Of a stretch of 58,779 nt of DNA, positions 7,456-16,100 are shown piece after piece (position 1 is the first letter of the stretch; each line of letters opens with the position of its first letter). The notes beneath the pieces were generated by a model. It had not been told where the DNA came from, did no database searches, and saw nothing but the letters and a program-made list of their open reading frames with translations. The translations under genes and the position numbers were made by a program. Source of the DNA: a bacterium (GTDB lineage: Bacteria > SZUA-182 > DTGQ01); the NCBI GenBank assembly GCA_023512255.1, contig JAILZY010000014.1, positions 1-58,779 on the forward strand, read 5' to 3'.

Positions 7456-7789
7456 AGTCGTCTCCTTGGTATTTTTCACTATGGCACATTTTATATGGCA
7501 ACAGACATATTTTATAAAAGTTATAGCTTATAAAAGTTACAGCCGTCATTTTGAGCGAAAGCGGGAATCCAGACTTTTCAAAGGATTCTGGTTCTTTTCT
7601 TTCGCAGGTTAGCGAAAAATGCCAGCGGCTGCTTTCAAATTCTGCCGATAGACATGCCTGGTCATTAAAAAGTGCCTGACACAGTGAATATTTTTAGCTT
7701 ATTATTTTTATTTTTTATTTATTATAGTGTTTCAAACATAAATTTTCAAATTTAATTTAGAAAAAAATTTTTTGGTATATGTATTTTGG

Positions 7790-7904
7790 TCGCTCTTATT
7801 TATTAGCTACCATTGAGATAAATAACCCTAATAAGAGCTAAGCCCCTTCGAGGGGTTATGGTTGTTCTAATATAAGGTTTATGGTGTCTGATATATAAGA
7901 GCGA
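7790..7904 (+). repeat. MITE family A, copy 1 (long form)
   Basis: Starts tcgctcttatttat and ends atatataagagcga: 14-bp terminal inverted repeats with one mismatch. Flanked by ttttgg/ttttag, a near-perfect 6-bp target duplication. Internally it has a small CCCC-TTCG-GGGG hairpin and the conserved cctaataagagctaagcc segment. It is the long subtype, with an extra gttgttctaatata segment also present at 42436-42556. Confidence 0.85.
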
Positions 7905-8038
7905 TTTTAGTTTATGATTTATGGTTTGCCTAAGGGCTGGGGATAAGGGATAAATGGATAAGAGGAGAATATGGGTGGGTATATAAAAGATTCATAGGGG
8001 ATAAGAGCTTCAAGGAAAATGGAGATATGGAGATATCA

Positions 8039-8220
8039 GATAAATGATAAGGGAGGATAAGTATAACAGCAGGTATGCTAGGTATAACAGCAGGGAGGGA
8101 ATAATCGGTTATGAGTTATGAGTAAGACCAGATAAATGATAAGGGATGGTAGGTATAACAGTAGGGATGGTAGGTATAACAGCAGGGAGGAATAATCGGT
8201 TATGAGTTTGGTTATGAGTT
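8039..8220 (+). repeat. Tandem 92-bp direct duplication
   Basis: The segment beginning gataaatgataaggga at 8039 recurs at 8131 with few differences and includes internal smaller iterations (ggtataacagcaggga; ggttatgag). It lies in non-coding DNA downstream of rtcB and upstream of the cas operon. No coding role is visible. Confidence 0.7.
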
Positions 8221-8297
8221 AGTTGTGAGTTATGAGTAATTCGGCTATGAGTTATGAGTATGAGGGTATGGGCGATCTTGGCGATCGCCCCATTTTT

Positions 8298-9758
8298 TTA
8301 CCCTTTCAGCACGGCCAGGGGATTGAGTTTGGCCACCTTGCGGCTGATTCCTGCCTCGTGAGCTACCCTGACCACATCAGCCACATCCTTGTAGGCTTCA
8401 GAGATCTCTTCAACCACAGTGTGCTTTCCTGGAGCACGGACCAGAATACCCCGATCCTCCATTTCACGGACAATGGCCCGGCCCTTGGCTACTTTCACCG
8501 CCTGATGGCGGCTCATGAGCCGGCCTGCGCCGTGGCAGGTGCTGGCGAAGGTCTCAGCCATAGCTTTTTCCGTGCCCAGCAGGACAAAAGAGTAGCGGCC
8601 CATATCACCAGGGATAAGGACCGGCTGGCCAATGCTTTGGTAGTCTTTGGGGATGAGCGGATGATGAGCTGGAAAGGCTCGAGTGGCGCCTTTTCGATGG
8701 ACGCAGAGCTTTCGCCTTTGGCCATTGATTGTGAATTCCTCGATCTTGGCGATGTTATGGCAGACATCGTAGACAAGCTCTAGGCCGATTTCCTCTGGTT
8801 TTAGGCCAAGAGCCTGCTGGAAGCTCTGCCGTACCCAGTGGGTCATTAGTTGTCGGTTAGTAAAGGCGAAATTGGCCGCGCAGGCCATAGCCGAAAGATA
8901 ATTTTGTCCCTCCTTGGACTGAATCGGTGCACAGGCAAGTTGCGGATCAGGAAGTTCGATGCCATATTTTTGGGCCGCATCGAGCATAATCTCAAGGTTA
9001 TCCTCACAGATCTGATGCCCAAGCCCCCGTGAGCCTGAGTGAATCATGACCGTGATGCTGTCAGGTTCTAATCCGAGAACGCTAGCGGCCTGCTGGTCGA
9101 ATATTTCAGTTACTGAGGCGATCTCCACAAAGTGGTTCCCTGAGCCTAAGGTGCCGATCTCAGGTCTTCCCCGCTCAAGAGCCTTTTTTGACAAAAGCTC
9201 TGGGTTGGCTCCGGCAATACAGCCTCGATCCTCGATGTGGTCAAGGTCCTGCGGCAGCCCATACCCCTGCTCGATAGCCCAGGCTGCGCCCTTGGTCAGG
9301 ACCTGGAGCTCATCAGAGGGGCTAAGCTTAAGGTCTTTTCTCCGGGAGCCTACGCCGGAGGGGATGTTGTGAAAGATAGTCTCGATCAGCTTTCGCATCT
9401 GTGGTTGTACTTCATCCCTTTTTAGGTTTGACCGCATCAGCCTGACTCCACAGTTGATGTCGTAGCCGACCCCGCCTGGTGAGATCACACCCTCTTTCAG
9501 ATCAAAGGCAGCTACCCCGCCGATCGGAAAGCCATAGCCCCAGTGGATATCTGGCATGGCCAGCGAATAGCCGACAATACCGGGCAGACAGGCAACATTG
9601 GCTACCTGGACAAGGCTCATGTCCTTTTCCATGATATCCTCTAGCATCTTCTGATCGGCATAGACCAGGCCATCGGTTCTCATCTTCCCCTGACGGGGAA
9701 TTCGCCATCGGTAATCATCGACTTTTTGTACCTTTGGTTTTTCTGTTGCTTCTGGCAT
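8298..9758 (-). CDS. rtcB: RNA-splicing ligase RtcB
   Basis: GTP- and Mn-dependent RNA ligase joining 2',3'-cyclic phosphate (or 3'-phosphate) ends to 5'-OH ends, used in tRNA/RNA repair. The 486-residue product has the family metal and guanylylation motifs in order: MPDIHWGYGFPIGG, GGVGYDINCGVR (Asp and Cys ligands), GSGNHFVE, HSGSRGLGH, and the guanylylated-His region STCHGAGR. The start at 9758 (MPEATEK) is preferred over an in-frame TTG 27 bp upstream because AAAGGGT sits in front of it. It is followed on the same strand order by archease (upstream gene), its known activator, so the pair probably works together. Confidence 0.96.
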   Translation of the reverse strand: MPEATEKPKVQKVDDYRWRIPRQGKMRTDGLVYADQKMLEDIMEKDMSLVQVANVACLPGIVGYSLAMPDIHWGYGFPIGGVAAFDLKEGVISPGGVGYDINCGVRLMRSNLKRDEVQPQMRKLIETIFHNIPSGVGSRRKDLKLSPSDELQVLTKGAAWAIEQGYGLPQDLDHIEDRGCIAGANPELLSKKALERGRPEIGTLGSGNHFVEIASVTEIFDQQAASVLGLEPDSITVMIHSGSRGLGHQICEDNLEIMLDAAQKYGIELPDPQLACAPIQSKEGQNYLSAMACAANFAFTNRQLMTHWVRQSFQQALGLKPEEIGLELVYDVCHNIAKIEEFTINGQRRKLCVHRKGATRAFPAHHPLIPKDYQSIGQPVLIPGDMGRYSFVLLGTEKAMAETFASTCHGAGRLMSRHQAVKVAKGRAIVREMEDRGILVRAPGKHTVVEEISEAYKDVADVVRVAHEAGISRKVAKLNPLAVLKG

Positions 9759-9852
9759 GATTTTACCCTTTAAATTTAAATACAAAATTAAAAAATTTAA
9801 ATATAAAATTAATTTAATTTAATTTAAATTAATTAAAATATCAAAGATAAAA

Positions 9853-10326
9853 TTAAATATCAAAGATAATAGTTGCCTCCCAACGCTCATTTACCTTTTG
9901 CAGGCATAGCCGGTGATGAGTTACGGCTTTAATTGCGGTCTTTATCTCATGGCGGTCAGGATCATAAACTTCTCCAAGACAGATGGCCTCAAGCCGCTGA
10001 TCAGTAAGAGAGTTGATGTTGCAGGTTTGAAACAGCCAAAGATCTACCTCAAATAGGTAAAGGAGCTCACTCAGCCAGGCTACAAGCAGCCGCTCCCAGC
10101 CTCCTGATTTTTCCACCACAATTTGCTTTTTTTGGCAAGGGGTTATTTTCTCCCGTTCGGTAAGTATGTCAAAAAAGGCCTTGCTAGCGTTTTCAAATAG
10201 CTCTGCTAGATCAGAGCCGAAAACCCTTACCCCGATATCACCGGTGTGCTCGATATACTCATATTCCTTTTGGGGATTAACTTTGGTGTGGGAACTTTGA
10301 GCAGCTATCCGATCTTTTTCTTCCAT
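9853..10326 (-). CDS. Archease family protein
   Basis: Small protein that activates RtcB by promoting its guanylylation and turnover. The 157-residue sequence has the archease signature EYIEHTGDIGVRVFG near the N-terminus (about 21-35, with the conserved Asp), the LAELFENASKAFFDI helix, LLVAWLSELLYLFE, and the closing AVTHHRLCL...WEATIIFDI with the C-terminal Asp-Ile typical of the family's metal site. A good SD (AAGGGAAG) precedes the ATG. It lies 94 bp upstream of rtcB in the same direction; the gap is very AT-rich (taattt iterations). Confidence 0.93.
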   Translation of the reverse strand: MEEKDRIAAQSSHTKVNPQKEYEYIEHTGDIGVRVFGSDLAELFENASKAFFDILTEREKITPCQKKQIVVEKSGGWERLLVAWLSELLYLFEVDLWLFQTCNINSLTDQRLEAICLGEVYDPDRHEIKTAIKAVTHHRLCLQKVNERWEATIIFDI

Positions 10327-10395
10327 ATCTTCCCTTTAATTAAAAGCTGAATCTTCCCTCTAATTCAAAACCGATCCTCATCCTATCCAAGGATC

Positions 10396-11409
10396 CTATC
10401 CAAGACCCACTCCATCGATTTTCGCTCCACAGTTAGGGCAGTGAGCCTCTTTGATGATATTTTGCTTTAGAAAAAAGCCCCTTCGCTCGATCAGCAGCGT
10501 ATGGCATTGATAGCAGAAGGTGTTTTCTCCCATCTCTCCTGGGATATTTCCAGTATAGACATAGCGTAGACCAGCTGCAAGGCCAATTTCCCTGGCCTTT
10601 TGGAGAGTCTCGATCGGCGTTCTCGGCTCATCAATCAATTTATAGGCTGGAGAAAACCGGGTTACATGCCAGGGGATAGCTGGATCAAGATCTGCGAGGA
10701 AGTGGGCTATTTGGTCAAGCTCTTCGGGAGAATCATTATGATGGGGAATAACCAGAGTGGTAACTTCAATCCAGATTCCAAGGTCATGGTAGAGGCGAAT
10801 AGAGTCTAGAACGGGCTTTAGTTTAGCGCCGCAAAGCCTAAGATGCCGCTCCTCATTGAAGCCCTTGAGGTCAATATTGGCCGCGTCGATCAGAGGGGCG
10901 GCCTCCCTGAGAGCCTCCTCAGTGATGTAGCCATTGGTTACCAGGACATTTTTGATTCCCTTTGGTTTGGCTATCTTAGCGGTATCGAGAACATACTCCA
11001 GAAAGATAGTCGGCTCCGTATAAGTGTAGGCAATGCTTTCACAGCGGTTGAGCAGGGCTGATTCGACGATTTGCTCTGGCTTTAGTCCCTTGCCGATGAT
11101 CTGGCCGCCTTCATTGATGATTTGCGAGATTGAAAAATTTTGGCAGTTCAGACAGCGGAAATTGCAGCCAACAGTGGCTATGGAAAAGCTTAGGCTGCCT
11201 GGGTAGAAATGGAAAAAAGGTTTTTTTTCAATCGGATCTACTTGGTCAGCAATCGCCTTCCCATATACCAGGCTGTAGAGTGTGCCGTCAATATTTCTCC
11301 TTACCCCACAAATCCCAAGCTTATCCGGCGGAATCAGACATCGGTGACTGCATAGGTAGCAGCGGACCTTCTGATCAGGCTCTTTTTTGTAGAATTTCGC
11401 CTCTTCCAT
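10396..11409 (-). CDS. amrS: AmmeMemoRadiSam system radical SAM enzyme (AmrS-like)
   Basis: Radical SAM protein of the class usually linked with AMMECR1 and Memo proteins, related to pyruvate formate-lyase activating enzymes; the substrate is not settled. The 337-aa protein has an N-terminal Cys-rich motif (RCYLCSHRC, then LGICGVR), the 4Fe-4S radical SAM motif CNFRCLNCQ (about 82-90), YTYTEPTIF, and a C-terminal zinc-ribbon-like part with CYQCH and CPNCGAK. Its start is 1 kb upstream of archease on the same strand, so the three genes may form one transcription unit. Neither AMMECR1 nor Memo genes are present in the window. Confidence 0.88.
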   Translation of the reverse strand: MEEAKFYKKEPDQKVRCYLCSHRCLIPPDKLGICGVRRNIDGTLYSLVYGKAIADQVDPIEKKPFFHFYPGSLSFSIATVGCNFRCLNCQNFSISQIINEGGQIIGKGLKPEQIVESALLNRCESIAYTYTEPTIFLEYVLDTAKIAKPKGIKNVLVTNGYITEEALREAAPLIDAANIDLKGFNEERHLRLCGAKLKPVLDSIRLYHDLGIWIEVTTLVIPHHNDSPEELDQIAHFLADLDPAIPWHVTRFSPAYKLIDEPRTPIETLQKAREIGLAAGLRYVYTGNIPGEMGENTFCYQCHTLLIERRGFFLKQNIIKEAHCPNCGAKIDGVGLG

Positions 11410-11675
11410 GGCTAATTTATCCCCCTATGTTATCTTTGCGCACAAGATATCTCTCTTTGCGCGCCAAGAGCGCTCCCGGCCTTGCCGAATAAAGGCAAGA
11501 AAGAGCTCCCCCTGCCCCAGCCTCCCCGAATAAGTAAAGTCCCAAATTAACTAAAGCCAAAAATAAGTAAAGCATAGTGTGTAGATCTACTATCTTTCAG
11601 TTTCGGCTTGTTTAGGAAAAATTCCTTGCCCTCTCGGGCATTAAATTAAGGGTAGCTTAAGCTTTTAATTTGCTT

Positions 11676-13082
11676 TTAGGTTTGCGGCAGATAATCAGCA
11701 GGTTTAATGTGATATTTTCTAAGGTCTCGGTAGATTGTGGCCTGATTTAATCCTGATATTTTGGCCGCGGCGGTCTTATCACCTCCACAGGCTTGGAGGA
11801 GTTTTTTTAGATAGCTTATCTCAAACATTTTCTTGGCTTCTTTATAGTTAAGAGGAAAAGTATCAGTTTTTTCCGCAAGAGCAGGGTGTAAGTTGCGAAT
11901 TGTGTTCGGTAGGCAAGAGACATCAATTGTATCTCCTTCGCACAGGATAACACCCCGTTTAATCACATTTTCAAGCTCGCGGATATTTCCAGGCCAGGAG
12001 AAATCCTTCAATAAGTTCATGGCTTCAGGGGAGATAGTGGTTACATTTTTCTTTTCTTTTTCGGAAAATTTTTTGAGAAAGAAATAGGCCAGCAGGGGAA
12101 TATCCTCTTTCCTCTCTCGCAGGGGAGGCAGCTCGATGTTGATGACATTGATTCGAAAATAAAGGTCTTCTCGGAATTTTCCCTCCTCTACGGCCTTGGC
12201 CAGGTCCTTGTTGGTAGCACTTATAATGCGCACATCGGCGTACAGGGTCTCATGCCCGCCTACCCTTTGAAATTCACCTGTCTGGAGGACCCGCAGTAAT
12301 TTTACCTGAAAATTCAACGACGCCTCCCCGATTTCATCCAGAAACAGCGTTCCACCTTCGGCCAGGTCGAATCGGCCCAGCTTATCCTTATAGGCCTCGC
12401 TGAAAGCTCCTTTATTATAGCCAAATAGCTCTGATTCCAAAAGGGTGTCAGGCAGGGCACCACAGTTTATGGCCACGAAGGGTTTAGCTGCCCGCGGGCT
12501 GAGGTTGTGCAGGGTGCGGGCCAGCAGTTCCTTGCCTGTCCCGCTTTCCCCGGTCAGTAGCACGGTAGTATCGCTTGGGGCTACCCTTTTGATAAGCTCT
12601 TGGATTTCCCTCATTTTGGCAGATTTGCCAATCATGGTGCTGGTTTTGGTCTGGAGGGCCAGTTGTTCATACAAAAAGGCGTTTTCCATCAGAATTCTCT
12701 GATGCTCTAAGGCCTTTTCAATCCGCAGCAAAACCTCTTCAGGTGGGGGAAAGGGTTTAGAGATAAAATCCTCAGCCCCCATCTTGACCGCTTCGACCGC
12801 AATATCCGCTGTCCCATGCCCGCTCATCATAACGATCAGTGCATGTGGTTGCATGATCTTCAACTGCTGCAGGATCTGCATCCCATTCATACTGCCTGGC
12901 AATTTTAGATCAAGGAGGACCAGGTCGAACACCTCCTTTTTGAATAAATCTATCCCTTGCTCTCCATCATAAGCAGCGACTAACTGGTATCCTGCCGGCT
13001 CAAGGACCCTTTTTAAGAACCCTTGAGTGAAGTCTTCATCATCAATAATCAATATCTTCTTTTTTCTCTTCATTTTCATCAT
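11676..13082 (-). CDS. Sigma-54-dependent NtrC-family response regulator with variant GAFTGA loop
   Basis: Enhancer-binding activator that remodels sigma-54 RNA polymerase. The receiver domain spans about 8-125 (phospho-acceptor D58 in LVLLDLKLP; Lys in ISKPF). The AAA+ domain spans about 145-380 with Walker A GESGTGKE (178-185), Walker B GGTLFLDEIGEA and the arginine-finger FREDLYFRINVINI. The C-terminal Fis-type HTH ends in KISGLNQATIYRDLRKY. The loop that normally reads GAFTGA is GAFSEA (about 225-230), changing the two residues that contact sigma-54. An operon with the kinase gene upstream (96-bp gap) makes a cognate two-component pair likely. 468 aa is normal length. Confidence 0.93.
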   Translation of the reverse strand: MMKMKRKKKILIIDDEDFTQGFLKRVLEPAGYQLVAAYDGEQGIDLFKKEVFDLVLLDLKLPGSMNGMQILQQLKIMQPHALIVMMSGHGTADIAVEAVKMGAEDFISKPFPPPEEVLLRIEKALEHQRILMENAFLYEQLALQTKTSTMIGKSAKMREIQELIKRVAPSDTTVLLTGESGTGKELLARTLHNLSPRAAKPFVAINCGALPDTLLESELFGYNKGAFSEAYKDKLGRFDLAEGGTLFLDEIGEASLNFQVKLLRVLQTGEFQRVGGHETLYADVRIISATNKDLAKAVEEGKFREDLYFRINVINIELPPLRERKEDIPLLAYFFLKKFSEKEKKNVTTISPEAMNLLKDFSWPGNIRELENVIKRGVILCEGDTIDVSCLPNTIRNLHPALAEKTDTFPLNYKEAKKMFEISYLKKLLQACGGDKTAAAKISGLNQATIYRDLRKYHIKPADYLPQT

Positions 13083-13178
13083 TCCTGCCCCTTCACCTTT
13101 CTTGAATTCAGCAAGAGTCGATCATCGTTTGTGGGCTCAGTTTTGGGTTGTTTTCGATTTTGGGCCAGCGGTGGAGTT

Positions 13179-14798
13179 TTAAAAGCCATCCTTCGAATGG
13201 GCGATTGGAAAGTAAATCATGAATGTTGCTCCCTTTCCCTCTTCGCTCTCGACTTTAATTTTTCCATTATGAGCCTTGATAATACCATGAGCGATGCTGA
13301 GGCCGAGCCCGGTACCGTACTCTTTATCCTTGGTGGTGAAAAAGGGATCAAAGATCTTGTCGATGATGGATTTTGGGATGCCATGTCCTGAATCGGCAAA
13401 TTTTACAACTACATAATCCTGATGATCATCTGGATCATGAACGGTGTCAGCGGAAATCCTGATCTCCCCTCCCCCGGGCATGGCGTGCCGCGAATTCATC
13501 ATGAGATTTAAAAAGACTTGCTGGATCTGAGTCATATTTCCCTCTATGGGAGGCAGAGGCTGGCTTGGGTCTCGGATAATTTTTATATTCTCAACCTTGA
13601 GGGTATTTTCAATCAGCACCAGGGTGTTGTCGATCACAACCTGCAAGTCCAGCAGTTCAAAGTTAAAATGATGTGGCCGTGAAAAATTCAAGAGATTTTT
13701 GACAATATCTCGGCACTGGAGAGCCCCTCTTTCGACCGTATCAAGAAGCTCGCGGTTTGGATCATCCTTGCTGATTCTCCTCTGGAGCAGTTGGACATAG
13801 TTCAGGACACCCACCAGGGGATTGTTCAACTGATGGGCCAGGCCGCTAGCCAGCTCTCCGATGGCGGCCAGCTTACCAGTTTGGATCACCTTAAGCTGCA
13901 TACTAACCTGCTGGGTAATGTCCTGCACCAGACACAACACTTGAACAATATCGCCGTTGACATCCATCAGTGGTGTGGTTGTAAGTTGATAGTGTTTGCG
14001 CTCTCCGTCGTGGTTGATCAGGCTGTGCCTTACCCTTTGAATGGCCCCGGTTTCAAACGTAGCCCGCATCATGCACTTATCACAATTGCTAGAGCCTCGT
14101 TTGAACAGCACATAGCAAGGCATCCCTTTAATATCAGAGTCTGTTTTAAACCACTCCTCCATAGTCCGGTTTGACCAAGTGATCCGGTAGTTCCGATCGA
14201 CAATGATCAATCCTGCTCCGATAGCGCTGATGATATTCTCAAGTTTTCTTTTTTCCTGCTGCAAGCGCACATTGATATAAGCTGTCCGCTGCCGAAGCTC
14301 TTCCTGCTGTCTCTTGAGCTCATGTCGCTCCAGAGCTCTTTGAATAATCATATCAAGCTTATTCAAATAGTCTCCATCCTTATTTACATAGTCTGAAATT
14401 CCCATTTTCATGGCCTGGACAGCCACCTGCTCATTGCCGTGTCCGGTGATCATGATTGTTGGAATATTCAGCTCTCTCTTTCTCATGTTCCAGAGAAATT
14501 CGAGTCCGTTCATGTGAGGCAGAGAGTAATTGAGGAGAATGACATCGTATTGGTTCTTTTCTAATAACTCAAGGCCCTCCTCTCCACTGCCTGCCGTAGT
14601 GATATTCATTTTCATCAGGGTGCTTCTCATTAAAGCATCCTGGATAAGCTGTTGATGTTGAGGGCTGTCTTCGACCAGCAATAGGTGGATGGTGGTTGAG
14701 GAGCTCTCTTTCGTTTCCGTGGATAGCTCTTCTTTTATCTCTTCTTTTACCTCGGTATCCTTTATACTGTTCATAGGCTTTCTTTTTACCTTAATCAA
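13179..14798 (-). CDS. Soluble receiver-PAS-histidine kinase
   Basis: Hybrid-type cytoplasmic kinase of 539 aa without a transmembrane segment. The order is: N-terminal receiver (about 38-155; VILLNYSLPHMNG, where the usual phospho-acceptor Asp is replaced by Asn); coiled coil; PAS domain (about 195-310) with an internal CDKC and preceding Cys; HisKA with H-box LAHQLNNPLVG; and HATPase_c with N, G1 and G2 boxes (FLNLMMNSRHAM; FADSGHGIP; GTGLGLSIAHGI). The LLNYS replacement suggests the receiver is not phosphorylated normally and may be a sensing or docking module. It precedes the NtrC-type regulator in the same operon and probably phosphorylates it. Confidence 0.9.
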   Translation of the reverse strand: MIKVKRKPMNSIKDTEVKEEIKEELSTETKESSSTTIHLLLVEDSPQHQQLIQDALMRSTLMKMNITTAGSGEEGLELLEKNQYDVILLNYSLPHMNGLEFLWNMRKRELNIPTIMITGHGNEQVAVQAMKMGISDYVNKDGDYLNKLDMIIQRALERHELKRQQEELRQRTAYINVRLQQEKRKLENIISAIGAGLIIVDRNYRITWSNRTMEEWFKTDSDIKGMPCYVLFKRGSSNCDKCMMRATFETGAIQRVRHSLINHDGERKHYQLTTTPLMDVNGDIVQVLCLVQDITQQVSMQLKVIQTGKLAAIGELASGLAHQLNNPLVGVLNYVQLLQRRISKDDPNRELLDTVERGALQCRDIVKNLLNFSRPHHFNFELLDLQVVIDNTLVLIENTLKVENIKIIRDPSQPLPPIEGNMTQIQQVFLNLMMNSRHAMPGGGEIRISADTVHDPDDHQDYVVVKFADSGHGIPKSIIDKIFDPFFTTKDKEYGTGLGLSIAHGIIKAHNGKIKVESEEGKGATFMIYFPIAHSKDGF

Positions 14799-15108
14799 GT
14801 GATAATCATCAGCGTTCTATAAATTCTAAAGTCTGTTTGATTGAATATAACAAAATATCTCCTGTTTGTAAATGAGATTTACCAGACAAAAGCGGGGCAA
14901 TCTGGATTAATTAAAATTATGACATTGATATTTTACGGGAAATGTTGTAAAATTTTAATCAATAAACTAAAAGTCGCCATAATGTCGCTAGGGAATAAAC
15001 CCTATTGTGCCTTATTATAAAGCTGAATAGAAGCATTTTCTCAACATACAATAACAATTAATAGCCAAATATAATAGCGAAGATAGTGAAAATAAGGAAT
15101 CAAACTTC
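14799..15108. other. Divergent intergenic region
   Basis: About 310 bp of AT-rich DNA between the kinase operon (minus) and the secreted orphan (plus). It should contain promoters for both directions, but I could not identify a clear -35/-10 or -24/-12 pair. No repeat element recognised. Confidence 0.4.
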
Positions 15109-15705
15109 ATGAAAAAAACAGCGCTGCTTCTCTTGTTGATCAGTATCCTCCCTCTCTGGTTAAATAGTTTTTATTTTGGAAAAGCTTATGCCCAAATTTA
15201 TCCATATTTAGCTTCTGGATCATCAAGCCCGCTGCTATCTACAGCTTATCTGTCGGTTTATTTAAGCCCTTATTATTATAATACCCTGCTTCCCATGTCC
15301 TATTTTGGTCAGTTTGATCCATCCATTGACCTGGACGAGGTTAGTCTCTCTCTCGATATTCTCTACAGTCCGGGCCAGTATAGAACCTTCGATCCAAGCT
15401 CTCTGAAAGGTTTTTATCAGTTTTCTCCCTCTCCATTCAACTATTTGTGGAATTCTCTGCTCGCCGGTCAGGACGAGACAGTAGTGCTAAATCCCTTCTT
15501 TGCCACCCCATTTTACTATCCACTACTTAATAAAGGCTATTTTTCGACCCATCCGGCCGAGCGGACCGTTCCTCTTTCTCTCTATACCCTTTATTCTATT
15601 GCTCCCCATCTGCCTGAGCTGTTTTATACCGCCAGCCAGGCAGGGCTTGCACCTGTCCAGAGTTTTACGAATGCCTTAGGATTGTCTCTGCTACCAATTT
15701 TATAA
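15109..15705 (+). CDS. Secreted Tyr/Ser/Leu-rich protein of unknown function
   Basis: I do not recognise a family. The 198-residue product starts with a clear Sec signal peptide (MKK-ALLLLLISILPLW, likely cut after KAYAQ, about residue 28). The rest is rich in Tyr, Ser, Pro and Leu (YLSVYLSPYYYNTL; FATPFYYPLL), with no Cys. It lies alone between two signalling loci, oriented towards the REC-XRE-cupin regulator. The composition recalls the YGGLYGGL secreted proteins later in the window, but no sequence repeats are shared. It could be an envelope or extracellular structural protein. Confidence 0.7.
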   Translation: MKKTALLLLLISILPLWLNSFYFGKAYAQIYPYLASGSSSPLLSTAYLSVYLSPYYYNTLLPMSYFGQFDPSIDLDEVSLSLDILYSPGQYRTFDPSSLKGFYQFSPSPFNYLWNSLLAGQDETVVLNPFFATPFYYPLLNKGYFSTHPAERTVPLSLYTLYSIAPHLPELFYTASQAGLAPVQSFTNALGLSLLPIL

Positions 15706-16100
15706 TAAAATATTATACATTATTGCCAAAAGTATTTCAAAAAGCCGATGCTTTTTCTCCAATAATCCGAAAAGAAAAGATAAGGTGTTTTTTGAACCTT
15801 GAAGAAGTTTATAAAATATGTAGATTAAATAATGATATTTGGCTTCAATCAAGGTTGATTTTAAAATCTTAAAAAAACAGTAATTCAATTAGATATCTGT
15901 TTTTTATTAAGCCCTTACCCAAAAAATAAAATAGTCTGAATCGATCCCGACCTCCTAAATCAAATCTTATTTATAATATATTAAAAGAGGGTATTGCAAA
16001 AAAGTAATAATATGGTATAATCTATCTTGATCTTATAAAGGGTTTTATTAATTCAATAGAACCAAATGATTACCTTAAATTCTAAAAGAAGGAGAAAAAA
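15706..16100. other. Intergenic region upstream of regulator
   Basis: About 395 bp of AT-rich sequence with no gene supported. It contains the candidate promoter at 15994-16021. The 62-codon minus-strand frame here looks like chance. Confidence 0.4.
15994..16021 (+). promoter_or_regulatory. Candidate sigma-70 promoter for REC-XRE-cupin regulator
   Basis: ttgcaa (15994-15999) and a perfect tataat (16016-16021) are separated by 16 bp, ending about 80 bp before the ATG at 16101, in an otherwise gene-free stretch. Confidence 0.5.

Larger units (their letters stand above)
7456..8297. other. Non-coding region between cas operon and rtcB
   Basis: No supported gene in about 840 bp. It holds the presumed cas promoter region (AT-rich, with repeated acttttataa on the minus strand), a family A MITE (7790-7904), a tandem 92-bp duplication (8039-8220) and short degenerate iterations of ggttatgagtt. 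A segment with agcgaaagcgggaatcca resembles a genome-wide intergenic motif also seen near 55965. Confidence 0.6.

Noticed and set aside
8232-8783. 183-codon plus-strand frame over rtcB
   Set aside because: It overlaps the conserved RtcB C-terminus on the other strand and has no recognisable motif.
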